DNA of 64,000 nt, from positions 532,001-596,000 of the forward strand of contig NZ_CP077311.1 in NCBI RefSeq assembly GCF_019048265.1, in the 5' to 3' direction. The DNA is from Aeromonas sp. FDAARGOS 1405 (GTDB lineage Bacteria > Pseudomonadota > Gammaproteobacteria > Enterobacterales > Aeromonadaceae). The notes beneath the pieces were generated by a model. The model was given only the letters and a program-made list of their open reading frames with translations. It did no database searches and was not told the DNA's origin. Numbering within the stretch: the first letter of the stretch is position 1; the number at the start of each line of letters is the position of its first letter. The position numbers were made by a program, and so were the translations under genes. This document shows positions 28,632 to 36,466 of the stretch, in pieces.

Positions 28632-29033
28632 ATGAGCCAGCCGTTGTTTGAGGCTATTCACCACATTGCCATTATCGCCAGCGATTACCCACGCTCGCGC
28701 CACTTCTACCACGAGGTGCTGGGACTGCCCATCATCGCCGAGACCCTGCGCGAGGCGCGCCAGTCGTGGAAACTGGATCTGGCCCTGCCGGACGGCAGCC
28801 AGCTGGAGCTGTTCAGCTTCCCCTCGCCTTCCGAGCGCCCCTCCCACCCCGAGGCGTGCGGCCTGCGCCATCTCGCCTTTCGGGTCAGCGACCTTGACCG
28901 CGTCATCGCCCATCTGCATGCCCATCGAGTCGATGTTGAGCCAGTGCGGGTGGATGAACTGACCGGCAAGCGCTTTACCTTCTTCGCCGACCCGGACGGT
29001 CTGCCGCTGGAGCTCTACGAAGCGCCGCGCTGA
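28632..29033 (+). CDS. VOC-family (glyoxalase-like) protein, YaeR-like
   Basis: A 133-aa metal-binding vicinal-oxygen-chelate fold protein resembling E. coli YaeR. It has two beta-alpha-beta-beta-beta units: IHHIAIIASDYPRSRHFYHEVLG, then GLRHLAFRVSDLDRVIAHL, ending FTFFADPDGLPLELYE. His and Glu residues at metal positions are visible (HH near the start, ELF, LRHLAF, ELYE). The substrate is unknown. The ATG has AAGGAG 5 nt upstream. A strong terminator follows. Confidence 0.85.
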   Translation: MSQPLFEAIHHIAIIASDYPRSRHFYHEVLGLPIIAETLREARQSWKLDLALPDGSQLELFSFPSPSERPSHPEACGLRHLAFRVSDLDRVIAHLHAHRVDVEPVRVDELTGKRFTFFADPDGLPLELYEAPR

Positions 29034-29062
29034 GCCTGCATCGACCAAGCAATCAGCCAAAC

Positions 29063-29100
29063 AAAAGCCGCTCGGTTGCGACCGGGCGGCTTTTCTTATT
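29063..29100. terminator. Bidirectional terminator between the VOC gene and mdtI
   Basis: A 14-bp stem with one G-T pair (AAAAGCCGCTCGGT, 29063-29076, with 29081-29094) and loop TGCG, followed by T-rich sequence. Confidence 0.88.
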
Positions 29101-29111
29101 GCTTCAGGTTA

Positions 29112-29432
29112 TCAGGCGGTAGTCAGCATAACGACAGCCAGCGCCATCACCATCATGCCAGCCCAGCCGATGGGCTTGAGCCGCTCACCGAAGAAGAGCA
29201 AACCGCCCAGCGCCGTACCGACGATGCCGATAGCCCCCCAGGTGGCGTAGGCAACAGCCAGGTCAATCTGGCCGCCACTTACCGCTTCCGAGAGCAGGGT
29301 AAAGGCGCCGAGTACCAGCATGATCCCCAGGAAGCCCCACCCCTTGTAACGAAAGCCTTTGGAGCGGTTGATGGCCATGTTGGCGCCGATATCGATCAGT
29401 GCTGCCCCCAGTACAATCACAAACGGACTCAT
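29112..29432 (-). CDS. mdtI: Small multidrug resistance efflux protein, MdtI-like subunit
   Basis: A 106-aa four-helix SMR-family membrane protein. VAYATWGAIGIVGTALGGLLFFGERL is the family core with the conserved W-G. In place of the usual membrane Glu in helix 1 it reads LIDIGANMAI, so the acidic residue is Asp. The gene overlaps its SMR partner by 4 bp; paired SMR genes form heterodimers, as in spermidine exporter MdtJI. Substrate assignment is by analogy only. Confidence 0.75.
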   Translation of the reverse strand: MSPFVIVLGAALIDIGANMAINRSKGFRYKGWGFLGIMLVLGAFTLLSEAVSGGQIDLAVAYATWGAIGIVGTALGGLLFFGERLKPIGWAGMMVMALAVVMLTTA

Positions 29433-29815
29433 GCTGTGGCCTCCGTTTCAACTGACCCGGTTGCAGGCTCATCATGGGTCTCCCCCATGGTCACCATAAC
29501 AATCCCCACTATCGCGAGAGCCAGGCCAATCAGCTCCTGAACGGTCACATCGTAACCAAGGAACATAACCGACACTATGGTGATCAAGGTGATCCCGAGC
29601 CCCTCCCAGAGCGCAAACGCAATACCAATGGAGATTGTTTTGGCGGCTTTTGCCAGCAACCAGTACGAGAAACCGATCAACAGCCACATCGGGATGTAAT
29701 TCATCCAGCCAGCCCCCTGCTCGGGGATCATGGTCATGCTGGAGGTGCCGGCGACCTCGGTCAAGATGGCGCCGGTCAAAAACAGCCGGGCCAGAAACAT
29801 ACGACTTAATAACAT
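29429..29815 (-). CDS. mdtJ: Small multidrug resistance efflux protein, MdtJ-like subunit
   Basis: A 128-aa SMR protein. Glu in LTEVAGTSSM is the expected helix-1 carboxylate, and IGIAFALWEGLGITLITIVSV is the core. A hydrophilic C-terminal tail of about 20 residues resembles E. coli MdtJ. It lies first in a two-gene unit with mdtI, the same order as E. coli mdtJI, and diverges from a LysR regulator, which probably controls it (inference). Confidence 0.78.
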   Translation of the reverse strand: MLLSRMFLARLFLTGAILTEVAGTSSMTMIPEQGAGWMNYIPMWLLIGFSYWLLAKAAKTISIGIAFALWEGLGITLITIVSVMFLGYDVTVQELIGLALAIVGIVMVTMGETHDEPATGSVETEATA

Positions 29816-29875
29816 ATAGGATGCCTTTGTTGCTTCGACGGGAGAGATGGTAAACGGGGAGAAGCAACTCGCGAC

Positions 29876-29893
29876 AATCGCTCAGCGTCGATT
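29876..29893. promoter_or_regulatory. Possible LysR-type operator between mdtJ and the LysR gene
   Basis: AATCG, eight bases, CGATT forms a short interrupted palindrome in the 158-bp divergent spacer. The position is right for the LysR product, but short palindromes are common by chance. Confidence 0.3.
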
Positions 29894-29973
29894 ATTCCGA
29901 CGCCACAGGTTTGCCTTGCCTTGGTTCGGCACGCTAAGGTGATGGTGAAAAAATCCGTCATGGTCTGTAAAAC

Positions 29974-30855
29974 ATGAAGCTATATCAGATAGAACTCTTT
30001 GTAGAGTCAGCCAATAGCGGCTCTATAGCCAACACCGCCCGTCGTCTCGGCAAAAGCCGCAGCGCTGTCAGCACCTCCATCGCAGCACTGGAAGTTGAGC
30101 TTGGCGTCGAACTTTTCGAACGAGGAGCCAATCAGAGTCGCCTGACCGAGATCGGCGAGCTGGTACTTGATGATTGCACTCGCCTGCTACAGGCGGCCAA
30201 CAGCTTGCAGCAGAAGTGTAAACATTACGCCTCGGGTGCCGAAGTGGCGCTGCGGGTTGCCCGCGATGACGCCATCCCCGAGCAAGTGTGGCGCGAGATG
30301 CTGGCCAGCCTGCACAACCAGTTTCCCGGCACCAGTATCTCGCTGGTGCTTGCCTCTCCGCCTGAACTGCCAGCGCTGGTTGAAGAGGGGTTCGTCGATG
30401 CCGCATTTGGCCTTATTACCGAGGATCAGGAGCGCAGCGGCCTCAACATCGATCTGCTCAACCCGATCCGCACCCTGATGGTGGTGGCGCCCAGCCATCC
30501 GCTGGCCGGACTGAAGCGGGTCAAACAGCAGGATCTGACCGATCACACCCAGGTAACTCTCTCGTATGTAGATGAATTTTCTGTAAAAAGCCTGCTACCT
30601 GTGGGAGGCCAGCATATAGGTCTCTCCAGCTTCGAGTTGATGCGTAACGCGGTCCTCGATGGGCTGGGCTGGGCGGTGCTCCCCTCGCCACTTATCCAGA
30701 GCCAGCTGCGACAAGGCACCCTGCTGACCCTGAAGCACAAGTTCAGCCTGCAGTGGCGAGACTATGGCGTCTATCTGGCAGAAAATGCCTATCACGGCAA
30801 AGTATTGGCCTGGTTGAAAAAATCGATCCAGAGTTATCTTGAGCCTTTCGAGTAA
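29974..30855 (+). CDS. LysR-family transcriptional regulator
   Basis: A 293-aa regulator. The N-terminal winged helix-turn-helix is standard (LYQIELFVESANSGSIANTA, then GKSRSAVSTSIAALEVELGVELF). The C-terminal periplasmic-binding-like effector domain contains VDAAFGLITEDQ and a GLGWAVLPSPLI segment. It is divergent from mdtJI across 158 bp, so control of that efflux pair is the simplest hypothesis. The inducer is unknown. Its usual length and intact domains show no damage. Confidence 0.88.
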   Translation: MKLYQIELFVESANSGSIANTARRLGKSRSAVSTSIAALEVELGVELFERGANQSRLTEIGELVLDDCTRLLQAANSLQQKCKHYASGAEVALRVARDDAIPEQVWREMLASLHNQFPGTSISLVLASPPELPALVEEGFVDAAFGLITEDQERSGLNIDLLNPIRTLMVVAPSHPLAGLKRVKQQDLTDHTQVTLSYVDEFSVKSLLPVGGQHIGLSSFELMRNAVLDGLGWAVLPSPLIQSQLRQGTLLTLKHKFSLQWRDYGVYLAENAYHGKVLAWLKKSIQSYLEPFE

Positions 30856-30965
30856 AGATGAAAGAGGCGGTGCCAGCTCACGATATCTGCTTATCCTGAT
30901 GATCCTGACAGAGGTGATCGTGCATACTCTTCACATACTCATTGAGCGCCGGAGGCGTAACCGAT

Positions 30966-32546
30966 ATGAGCAGTGCCCAAGACAAGGACGATATCTGGCT
31001 GGATGACGACATCATCGAACTCGATGATGAAGAGGTCGTGGTCCCCAAGGCACTCAATCCCTGGCAAGTGCTGATCGTGGATGATGAGCCGGATATTCAT
31101 CACGCCACCCGGCTTGCCCTCTCCAATATTCAGTACAAATCTCGCCCGCTCGAGCTGCTCAACGCCTACAGCGGTGCTGAAGCCGCCACCATGCTGGAGG
31201 CCAATCCCAGGATTGCCCTGATCCTGCTCGATGTGGTGATGGAGACCGAAGATGCCGGTTTGCGGCTGGTGCACCGGATCCGCAACGAGATGCGCAACTC
31301 GCTGGTGCGGATCGTGCTGCGTACCGGCCAGCCCGGTCAGGCACCGGAACAAAGGGTGATCCTCGATTACGATATTAACGACTACAAAACCAAGACCGAG
31401 TTGACGGTACAAAAACTCTTCACCACCGTCATCGCCTCCCTTCGCTCCTACGAAACCCTCAGCGCCATCGACAAGAGCCGACAGGGACTCGGCAAAATTC
31501 TGGAGGGCGCGGGCGATCTCTACCATCTCCATTCACTCAAGGAGTTTGCTTCCGGCGTGCTCAAACAGATCAGCGCCATTCTCGATGTGGGCACCGAAGG
31601 GGCTATCTGCGCCGAACGCCGCCCCGGCGAAGAGACGCTGGAGATCCTGGCTGCCACCGGCGACTACGAGACCCTGTTGGACGAGGGCAAGCTAACCGAT
31701 TTTCCTACCCTCAACGACTCGGTCATGAAGGCATTGGCGGCACGCTGCAACCGCTTTGAACACCCTCAGGATTCCCTCTATATCGCCGCCCAGAATGGCC
31801 GCGAGTTCGTGTTGAGCTTTACCCCTACCCAACCCCTAGCTCCCCTCGAGTGCGATCTGCTGGATGTCTTCTGCCAGCGCATCTCGGCGGCCTACGACAA
31901 CCTCTATCTCTACAACCAGTTGCTGCGCGCCCAGGAGGCCACCGTGGTGGCACTGGCGGCGCTGGCAGAGTTTCGCGACTCCGATACTGGCGAACATGTA
32001 CTGCGGGTGCAAAAACTCTCCGACGCACTGGTGGAAGAGTTGCAGCAGATGGCAGTTTATCCGGAGCAATTGACCCCGGAGTTTGTCGAAATGATCGGCA
32101 TGGCTTCCATCCTGCACGATGTGGGCAAGGTCGGTACCCCCGATCATATCCTGCACAAACCGGGGCGGTTCGACTCGGAAGAGCGGGCCATCATGGAGCA
32201 GCACGCAGGAATCGGCGCCAATATCTTGCACAAGGCGGGCGAGATGGTGGAGGGCACCAGCTACCTCTCTCTCGGCGCCGAAATCGCTCGGGGCCACCAC
32301 GAGCACTTCGATGGCAAGGGCTACCCGCTGCAGCTGACTGGCCAGCAGATCCCGCTGTCGGCGAGGATAGTGGCGGTGGTCGATGTATTCGATGCCCTGC
32401 TCAGCAAACGCCCCTACAAGGAGCCCTGGACGCTGGCGCAGACCATGGAGTATATCCAGTCCCGCTCCGGCACCCAGTTTGATCCTCATGTCGTAACAGC
32501 ACTGTCGCGACTGGTCAACGAGTCGAGACTCCCCTACTCGCTCTGA
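30966..32546 (+). CDS. Response regulator with DUF3369 and HD-GYP domains (c-di-GMP phosphodiesterase)
   Basis: A 526-aa cytoplasmic signalling protein. An acidic N-terminal stretch (DDIWLDDDIIELDDEE) precedes a receiver domain with phospho-acceptor Asp89 (LILLDVVME) and VLIVDDEPD. A DUF3369 region (about 155-320) follows, then an HD-GYP domain with HD at 384-385 (LHDVGKVGTPDHIL), HHEHFDGKGYP with GYP at 452-454, and FDALLSKRPYK. All metal ligands of the active family are present, so it should hydrolyse cyclic di-GMP. No histidine kinase gene is adjacent, so it is an orphan regulator in this window. ATG 30966 has GGAGG 10 nt upstream. Confidence 0.9.
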   Translation: MSSAQDKDDIWLDDDIIELDDEEVVVPKALNPWQVLIVDDEPDIHHATRLALSNIQYKSRPLELLNAYSGAEAATMLEANPRIALILLDVVMETEDAGLRLVHRIRNEMRNSLVRIVLRTGQPGQAPEQRVILDYDINDYKTKTELTVQKLFTTVIASLRSYETLSAIDKSRQGLGKILEGAGDLYHLHSLKEFASGVLKQISAILDVGTEGAICAERRPGEETLEILAATGDYETLLDEGKLTDFPTLNDSVMKALAARCNRFEHPQDSLYIAAQNGREFVLSFTPTQPLAPLECDLLDVFCQRISAAYDNLYLYNQLLRAQEATVVALAALAEFRDSDTGEHVLRVQKLSDALVEELQQMAVYPEQLTPEFVEMIGMASILHDVGKVGTPDHILHKPGRFDSEERAIMEQHAGIGANILHKAGEMVEGTSYLSLGAEIARGHHEHFDGKGYPLQLTGQQIPLSARIVAVVDVFDALLSKRPYKEPWTLAQTMEYIQSRSGTQFDPHVVTALSRLVNESRLPYSL

Positions 32547-32694
32547 CTCTCTGCACTTGCAACTCAACATCCCTTGCCGATGACCAAGGTCACCGGCAAG
32601 GCATCAAAACAGCTGTTTTGTTGCATCCTGCACGCATCAACGCGCCGCAAACCGGAAACATCACCCTTCTTTGGCTGCGATATCCGCTGAAATA

Positions 32695-32722
32695 TGGTCA
32701 TTTAACATCACATCGCTATAAT
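32695..32722 (+). promoter_or_regulatory. Probable sigma-70 promoter of ppa
   Basis: TGGTCA (4 of 6 to the -35 consensus) and a perfect TATAAT at 32717-32722 are spaced 16 bp apart, 40 bp before the start codon. Confidence 0.55.
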
Positions 32723-32762
32723 ATCGGCCTGCAATCCTGATACTAACAACGAAGGAAATATC

Positions 32763-33293
32763 ATGAGCCTGAACCTGGTACCGGCCGGCAAGAGCCTGCC
32801 CGACGATATCTATGTCATCATCGAAATCCCGCAGAATGCCGACCCGATCAAATACGAAGTCGACAAGGACAGCGGCGCTATTTTCGTCGATCGCTTCATG
32901 TCTACCCCGATGTTCTATCCGTGCAACTACGGCTACGTGAACGCGACCCTCTCTCTGGATGGTGACCCCGTCGACGTACTGGTTCCGACCCCCTACCCGC
33001 TGCTGGCCGGTTCCGTCATTCGCTGCCGTCCGGTTGGCGTGCTGAAGATGACCGACGAATCTGGCGAAGATGCCAAGATCGTTGCTGTACCGCACTCCAA
33101 GCTGACCAAGCAGTACGACCACATCCAGGATGTGAACGATCTGCCGGAACTGCTGAAAGCCCAGATCCAGCACTTCTTCGAGCGCTACAAAGAGCTGGAA
33201 GCGGGCAAATGGGTCAAGGTGGAAGGCTGGGGCGACAAGGCTGCTGCCGAAGCCGAGATCAAGACCTCTGCCGAGCGTTACGCTGCCAAGTAA
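32763..33293 (+). CDS. ppa: Inorganic pyrophosphatase (family I)
   Basis: Hydrolyses pyrophosphate to drive biosynthesis; soluble hexamer in bacteria. The signature DGDPVDVLV (metal-binding Asp) is intact, with [35 protein letters not shown] and the C-terminal [20 protein letters not shown]. Length 176 aa. AAGGA lies before the ATG, and codon choice is biased as in highly expressed genes. Confidence 0.97.
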   Translation: MSLNLVPAGKSLPDDIYVIIEIPQNADPIKYEVDKDSGAIFVDRFMSTPMFYPCNYGYVNATLSLDGDPVDVLVPTPYPLLAGSVIRCRPVGVLKMTDESGEDAKIVAVPHSKLTKQYDHIQDVNDLPELLKAQIQHFFERYKELEAGKWVKVEGWGDKAAAEAEIKTSAERYAAK

Positions 33294-33310
33294 GCGTCAC
33301 ACGGAATGAG

Positions 33311-33335
33311 AAAGGCGCCTTATGGCGCCTTTTTT
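33311..33335 (+). terminator. Terminator after ppa
   Basis: The stem AAAGGCGCC/GGCGCCTTT with loop TTAT is followed by a T-run. Its right half is also the last codons and stop of the convergent gene. Confidence 0.9.
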
Positions 33336-33667
33336 GTCGGTGTTTGCGGCAGCTGACCGGCCGCATCTCCGGCAGGATTGCCCTGAATGTATATTTCACG
33401 ACCATCTTTCTGGTAGGGACGATAGTAATCACCGCCACAGCGATAGCCGCCGCCCGGCTGGCTCATCAGCTCGCAGTTGACCGGCAATACCTCCAGCCAC
33501 TTGATGGCCTGCTGGTAGCGCAGCCACTCCTGCCATTCGTGTTCTCGCGCCAGCTGATCGCGCAGGTCAAAGGTATCCGCAACGGACATCCCCTGATTGA
33601 CGATCACCTGACCCGCCATGGCAGGCAGGCTGAGCCCACCCAGTAGCACTATGATCCAAGGCCTCAT
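33320..33667 (-). CDS. Small exported protein of unknown function
   Basis: A 115-aa protein that I do not recognise. It starts with a probable cleaved signal peptide (MRPWIIVLLGGLSLPAMAG, cleavage after AMA). The mature part contains a pair of Cys (NCELM and YRCGG), an aromatic-rich middle (WQEWLRYQQAIKWLEV) and a Pro/Lys tail (TPTKKAP). ATG 33667 has GGGAGG upstream; the longer frame from 33712 would lack a signal peptide. The two Cys may form a disulfide in the periplasm. Its last codons lie inside the ppa terminator stem. Confidence 0.65.
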   Translation of the reverse strand: MRPWIIVLLGGLSLPAMAGQVIVNQGMSVADTFDLRDQLAREHEWQEWLRYQQAIKWLEVLPVNCELMSQPGGGYRCGGDYYRPYQKDGREIYIQGNPAGDAAGQLPQTPTKKAP

Positions 33668-33806
33668 ATGCCCTCCCGAGTGACTTATTTTCACAATTAA
33701 ATTAAAAGTCACATCAATCTGTTATACAGCTCACAAAACGAAACATCACCTAAGTGGTGCCGGCTCACCTAGTTGTTAATTATCGTCCACGGCAGGAAGC
33801 ACCACC

Positions 33807-34697
33807 ATGAAGCTGACCCCCGCGCTGTTGCTCAGCCTCACTCTCTTCGCCACCCTTGGCGCCACAAGCAACGCCAGCGAGATCAACATGAGCTGGCAGT
33901 GGCAATCCACCGATGGCCAGCGCAAGCACTTCCAGCTGACCACCGACGATCAGGTGATGGCCGCCAGTCGCCACGAGATGAGCCTGCTGAAGGCCTCTCT
34001 CACCAATCCGCTGGAGACCCTTTACGCCTATATCAGCCCACGGCTCTACAACAGCATCAACCTGATCAATCAGAGCAGCCCCGAGACAGCTACCAAGTTT
34101 CGCAATCTGGAGCAGGCCTTCACCCTGCGGGACGACAGCATGGAGTCGCTGCTGTTCTGGCAAGCCTACCAACAGTATCAGGAGGATGCCTTCTACCAGA
34201 TGAGGGTGATACCCTGCGTCCATCCTGCCAATCGCAAACTGCCTTGCGTACGCCCCGATTACTCCCAGCTCTTCTACCACTTCAAAGGGCATCTCAAGCC
34301 ACTGGCGCAGCAATTTGCGGCCAAGGATCTCGCCACCAGCGTCAGCCTGCTGCAGGAGTGGCTGAACGCCATCCCCACCCAACCGGAGCAGCTGGATCAC
34401 TTCGCGCCGCCGCTGCAGGCTTTGCAGGATAACAAGGCCGATAGCGACGAGAAGGCGCTGCTGATGGCCAGCCTGCTAGCGGAGCTGGCCCCGCAATATG
34501 TGCTCAGCATCATTTATCCGGATATCAGCATCGGCAGCGTCTCCCCTGCCTGGCTGGCCATTACGGCAGACAGTGGCGTACCCGGTGATGTGGTGGTGAT
34601 CAACAATCAGCGCCATGTGCTGCTGACCGGCTCGTCCCTGCTGGCCCAGCAGATGACCATGGCCAAGATCCCCCTCATCAGCGAGTCGCTCTACTGA
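33807..34697 (+). CDS. Exported protein of unknown function
   Basis: A 296-aa protein with a clear signal peptide (MKLTPALLLSLTLFATLGATSNA). The mature protein is mainly alpha-helical by composition. It has one Cys pair (VIPCVHPANRKLPCV) that could form a disulfide, and an FYQMRVIPC segment. No enzyme motif is visible. It stands alone between ppa and the ytfJ-like gene, with 139 bp and 220 bp spacers. I do not recognise the family. Confidence 0.7.
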   Translation: MKLTPALLLSLTLFATLGATSNASEINMSWQWQSTDGQRKHFQLTTDDQVMAASRHEMSLLKASLTNPLETLYAYISPRLYNSINLINQSSPETATKFRNLEQAFTLRDDSMESLLFWQAYQQYQEDAFYQMRVIPCVHPANRKLPCVRPDYSQLFYHFKGHLKPLAQQFAAKDLATSVSLLQEWLNAIPTQPEQLDHFAPPLQALQDNKADSDEKALLMASLLAELAPQYVLSIIYPDISIGSVSPAWLAITADSGVPGDVVVINNQRHVLLTGSSLLAQQMTMAKIPLISESLY

Positions 34698-34886
34698 CGC
34701 AGACAGCTCAGACCAGCTGCCAATTCATTGATTTTTATCGATGTCATGCCATCCTAGCCGCCCTTGCCAGCCAACCACCTGACTGGCGGGGCGCCGACGC
34801 TTCTGAATTGCGATCTTATTTAACACTTTTTAAACAGATCCGATCAGTTTAGGATGAAGCTCGCCCATTCCCTCAATCCGAAACTC

Positions 34887-34899
34887 GTTATAACATAAC
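34887..34899 (+). promoter_or_regulatory. Zur-like operator upstream of the ytfJ-zinc operon
   Basis: GTTATAACATAAC differs at one position from the Zur core GTTATAATATAAC. It lies 18 bp before the ytfJ-like start codon. The overlapping TATAAC could be the -10 box, so a bound repressor would block the promoter. Confidence 0.55.
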
Positions 34900-34917
34900 A
34901 AATGGAGTGTCATCAGG

Positions 34918-35460
34918 ATGAAACATCTCGTACTTACTTTGGCGCTGCTGCCATCTCTGGTCTTTGCTCACAACTTCAAGGATGGCAACCCGGTGCCGCT
35001 GGTCAATATCAGTGACAAGGGCGAGCTGGTACTGAACGGCAAGGATATCGGCTACCAGCCGTGGCAGAGCACCTCGCTCACCGGCAAGGTGTTTCTGATC
35101 CAGCATATTGCCGGCCGCTCCAGTGCCAAGGAGCTGAATGCCCCGATGATCGAGGCGATCAAGGCCGCCAAGCTGCCGCAAGACAAGTACCAGACCGTTA
35201 CCGTCATCAACAGCAATGACGCCATCTGGGGCACCTCCGGCTTCGTGAAGAGCAGTGCCGAGGACAGCAAGAAAGAGTTCCCCTGGTCCGCCATGGTGCT
35301 GGATGCCAAGGGGATGGCGCGCAACGCCTGGGATCTGACGCCGGAAAGCTCGGCGATCATTCTGCTGGATAAAGAGGGCAAGGTGCTGTTTGCCAAAGAT
35401 GGCCAGCTCGATGCCAACAACATTGCTACCGTGATGGGGCTCATCAAGTCCCATCTCTAA
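34918..35460 (+). CDS. ytfJ: YtfJ-family periplasmic protein
   Basis: A 180-aa exported protein with signal peptide MKHLVLTLALLPSLVFA followed by HNFKDGNPVPLVNISDKGELVL. It resembles E. coli YtfJ along its length (QHIAGRSSAKELNAPMIEAIKAAKLPQDKYQT, thioredoxin-like fold without a CxxC). Its function is unknown. It lies directly after a Zur-like palindrome and before zinc-transport-type genes in the same direction, pointing to a role under zinc limitation (inference). The spacer to the next gene contains a short GGGCGC/GCGCCC hairpin. Confidence 0.85.
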   Translation: MKHLVLTLALLPSLVFAHNFKDGNPVPLVNISDKGELVLNGKDIGYQPWQSTSLTGKVFLIQHIAGRSSAKELNAPMIEAIKAAKLPQDKYQTVTVINSNDAIWGTSGFVKSSAEDSKKEFPWSAMVLDAKGMARNAWDLTPESSAIILLDKEGKVLFAKDGQLDANNIATVMGLIKSHL

Positions 35461-35504
35461 GTCAGAGAGAAGGGGCGCTGATGGCGCCCTTTCCATAAGG
35501 GTCT

Positions 35505-35804
35505 ATGGGTCGTATAAAACTGAAAATCTGGATCTTGCTGCTGGGCTGGTTATGGCTGCAGCCTGCCCTTGCCCGGCACCAGTTTGAATCCGCCCTGCCC
35601 GGCCACGACGACCATCACTGCCTGGTTTGCGCCCTCCATCTGGATGGCAAGCAGGTCATCACCGCCACCCCCTATTGTTTCCCCGGTTCGACCTCTGTTC
35701 TGCCCGTCGTTGCAACCATGCAACGCTCGGCGGATACAGCCACGCTTCACAGCTATGCCATCCGTGCGCCGCCCGCCTCTGTTTTTATCTATCCCTTTGT
35801 TTAA
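35505..35804 (+). CDS. Small exported His/Cys-containing protein
   Basis: A 99-aa protein with an N-terminal hydrophobic signal or anchor (IKLKIWILLLGWLWLQPALA). It then carries potential metal ligands: H-rich GHDDHHCLVCALHLD with CxxC and a further Cys (YCFP). Similar short Cys/His proteins precede zinc-uptake genes of the DUF2796 type. I do not recognise a named family with certainty. It lies 31 bp upstream of the zinc-binding protein gene and probably shares its transcript. Confidence 0.6.
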   Translation: MGRIKLKIWILLLGWLWLQPALARHQFESALPGHDDHHCLVCALHLDGKQVITATPYCFPGSTSVLPVVATMQRSADTATLHSYAIRAPPASVFIYPFV

Positions 35805-35835
35805 TTTCGCTATTTGTTTTGAAAAAGGATTAAAG

Positions 35836-36462
35836 ATGAAAGCAGTTACTCTGTTGCTGGCCGCAGCGGCCTTTGGCGCACACGCAAATCACGACGAACA
35901 CGAGAGCCACAGCCACGGCGCCCACGAGCATGGCCATGGCCACCTCAATCTGGTGGTCGATGGCGACCAGCTGATGATCGAGCTGCAGGCGCCTGCAGCC
36001 GATCTGGTAGGCTTCGAGCACGCCGCCAAGAGCGATGAAGAGAGGGCGCAGTATGCCAAGGCGGTCGCCCGCCTCCAGCAGCCTGACGCCCTTTTCCGCT
36101 TCGACCCGGCCGCTGGCTGCAAACTGACCCAGCAGGAGCTGCAAGCCGCCAAAGAAGAGCATGACCATGACCATGACCATGACCATGACCATGACCATGA
36201 CCATGACCATGACCATGACCATGACCATGACAAGGCTACCAGCAACAAACATGAAGACCACCATGATCATGACGAAGCGGGCCACGCCGATATGGGCGCC
36301 ATGTACACCTACACCTGCGCCACGCCGGCCAAACTGACCGGCCTTGAGGCGACCCTGTTCAGCGTCTATCCGAGCCTTGAGAAGCTGAGCGTGCAGGGGA
36401 TCCTGCCCACCGGCCAGACCGCTGGCGAGCTGACCCCGTCCGCCAACAAGCTGAGCTGGTAA
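35836..36462 (+). CDS. zrgA: Periplasmic zinc-binding protein, ZrgA-like (DUF2796)
   Basis: A 208-aa DUF2796 protein. The signal peptide MKAVTLLLAAAAFGAHA is followed by His-rich NHDEHESHSHGAHEHGHGHLNLVVDG, a central (His-Asp)12 block and a second His cluster (KHEDHHDHDEAGHADMG). The C-terminal part (YTYTCATPAKLTGLEATLF, VQGILPTGQTAGEL, TPSANKLSW) is the family fold. V. cholerae ZrgA, of the same family, belongs to a zinc-uptake system with an ABC ATPase and FtsX-like permease, the same gene set found here. It would capture periplasmic zinc. ATG 35836 has AAGGA upstream. Confidence 0.82.
   Translation: MKAVTLLLAAAAFGAHANHDEHESHSHGAHEHGHGHLNLVVDGDQLMIELQAPAADLVGFEHAAKSDEERAQYAKAVARLQQPDALFRFDPAAGCKLTQQELQAAKEEHDHDHDHDHDHDHDHDHDHDHDHDKATSNKHEDHHDHDEAGHADMGAMYTYTCATPAKLTGLEATLFSVYPSLEKLSVQGILPTGQTAGELTPSANKLSW
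36160..36231 (+). repeat. Twelve perfect CATGAC hexamer repeats inside zrgA
   Basis: CATGAC is repeated 12 times without error, encoding (His-Asp)12. The unit is a multiple of three, so copy-number change alters linker length but not frame. Confidence 0.97.
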
Positions 36463-36466
36463 CGCC

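Noticed and set aside
36160..36231. CRISPR or regulatory repeat
   Set aside because: It is a 6-bp coding microsatellite giving (His-Asp)12 within a zinc-binding protein.
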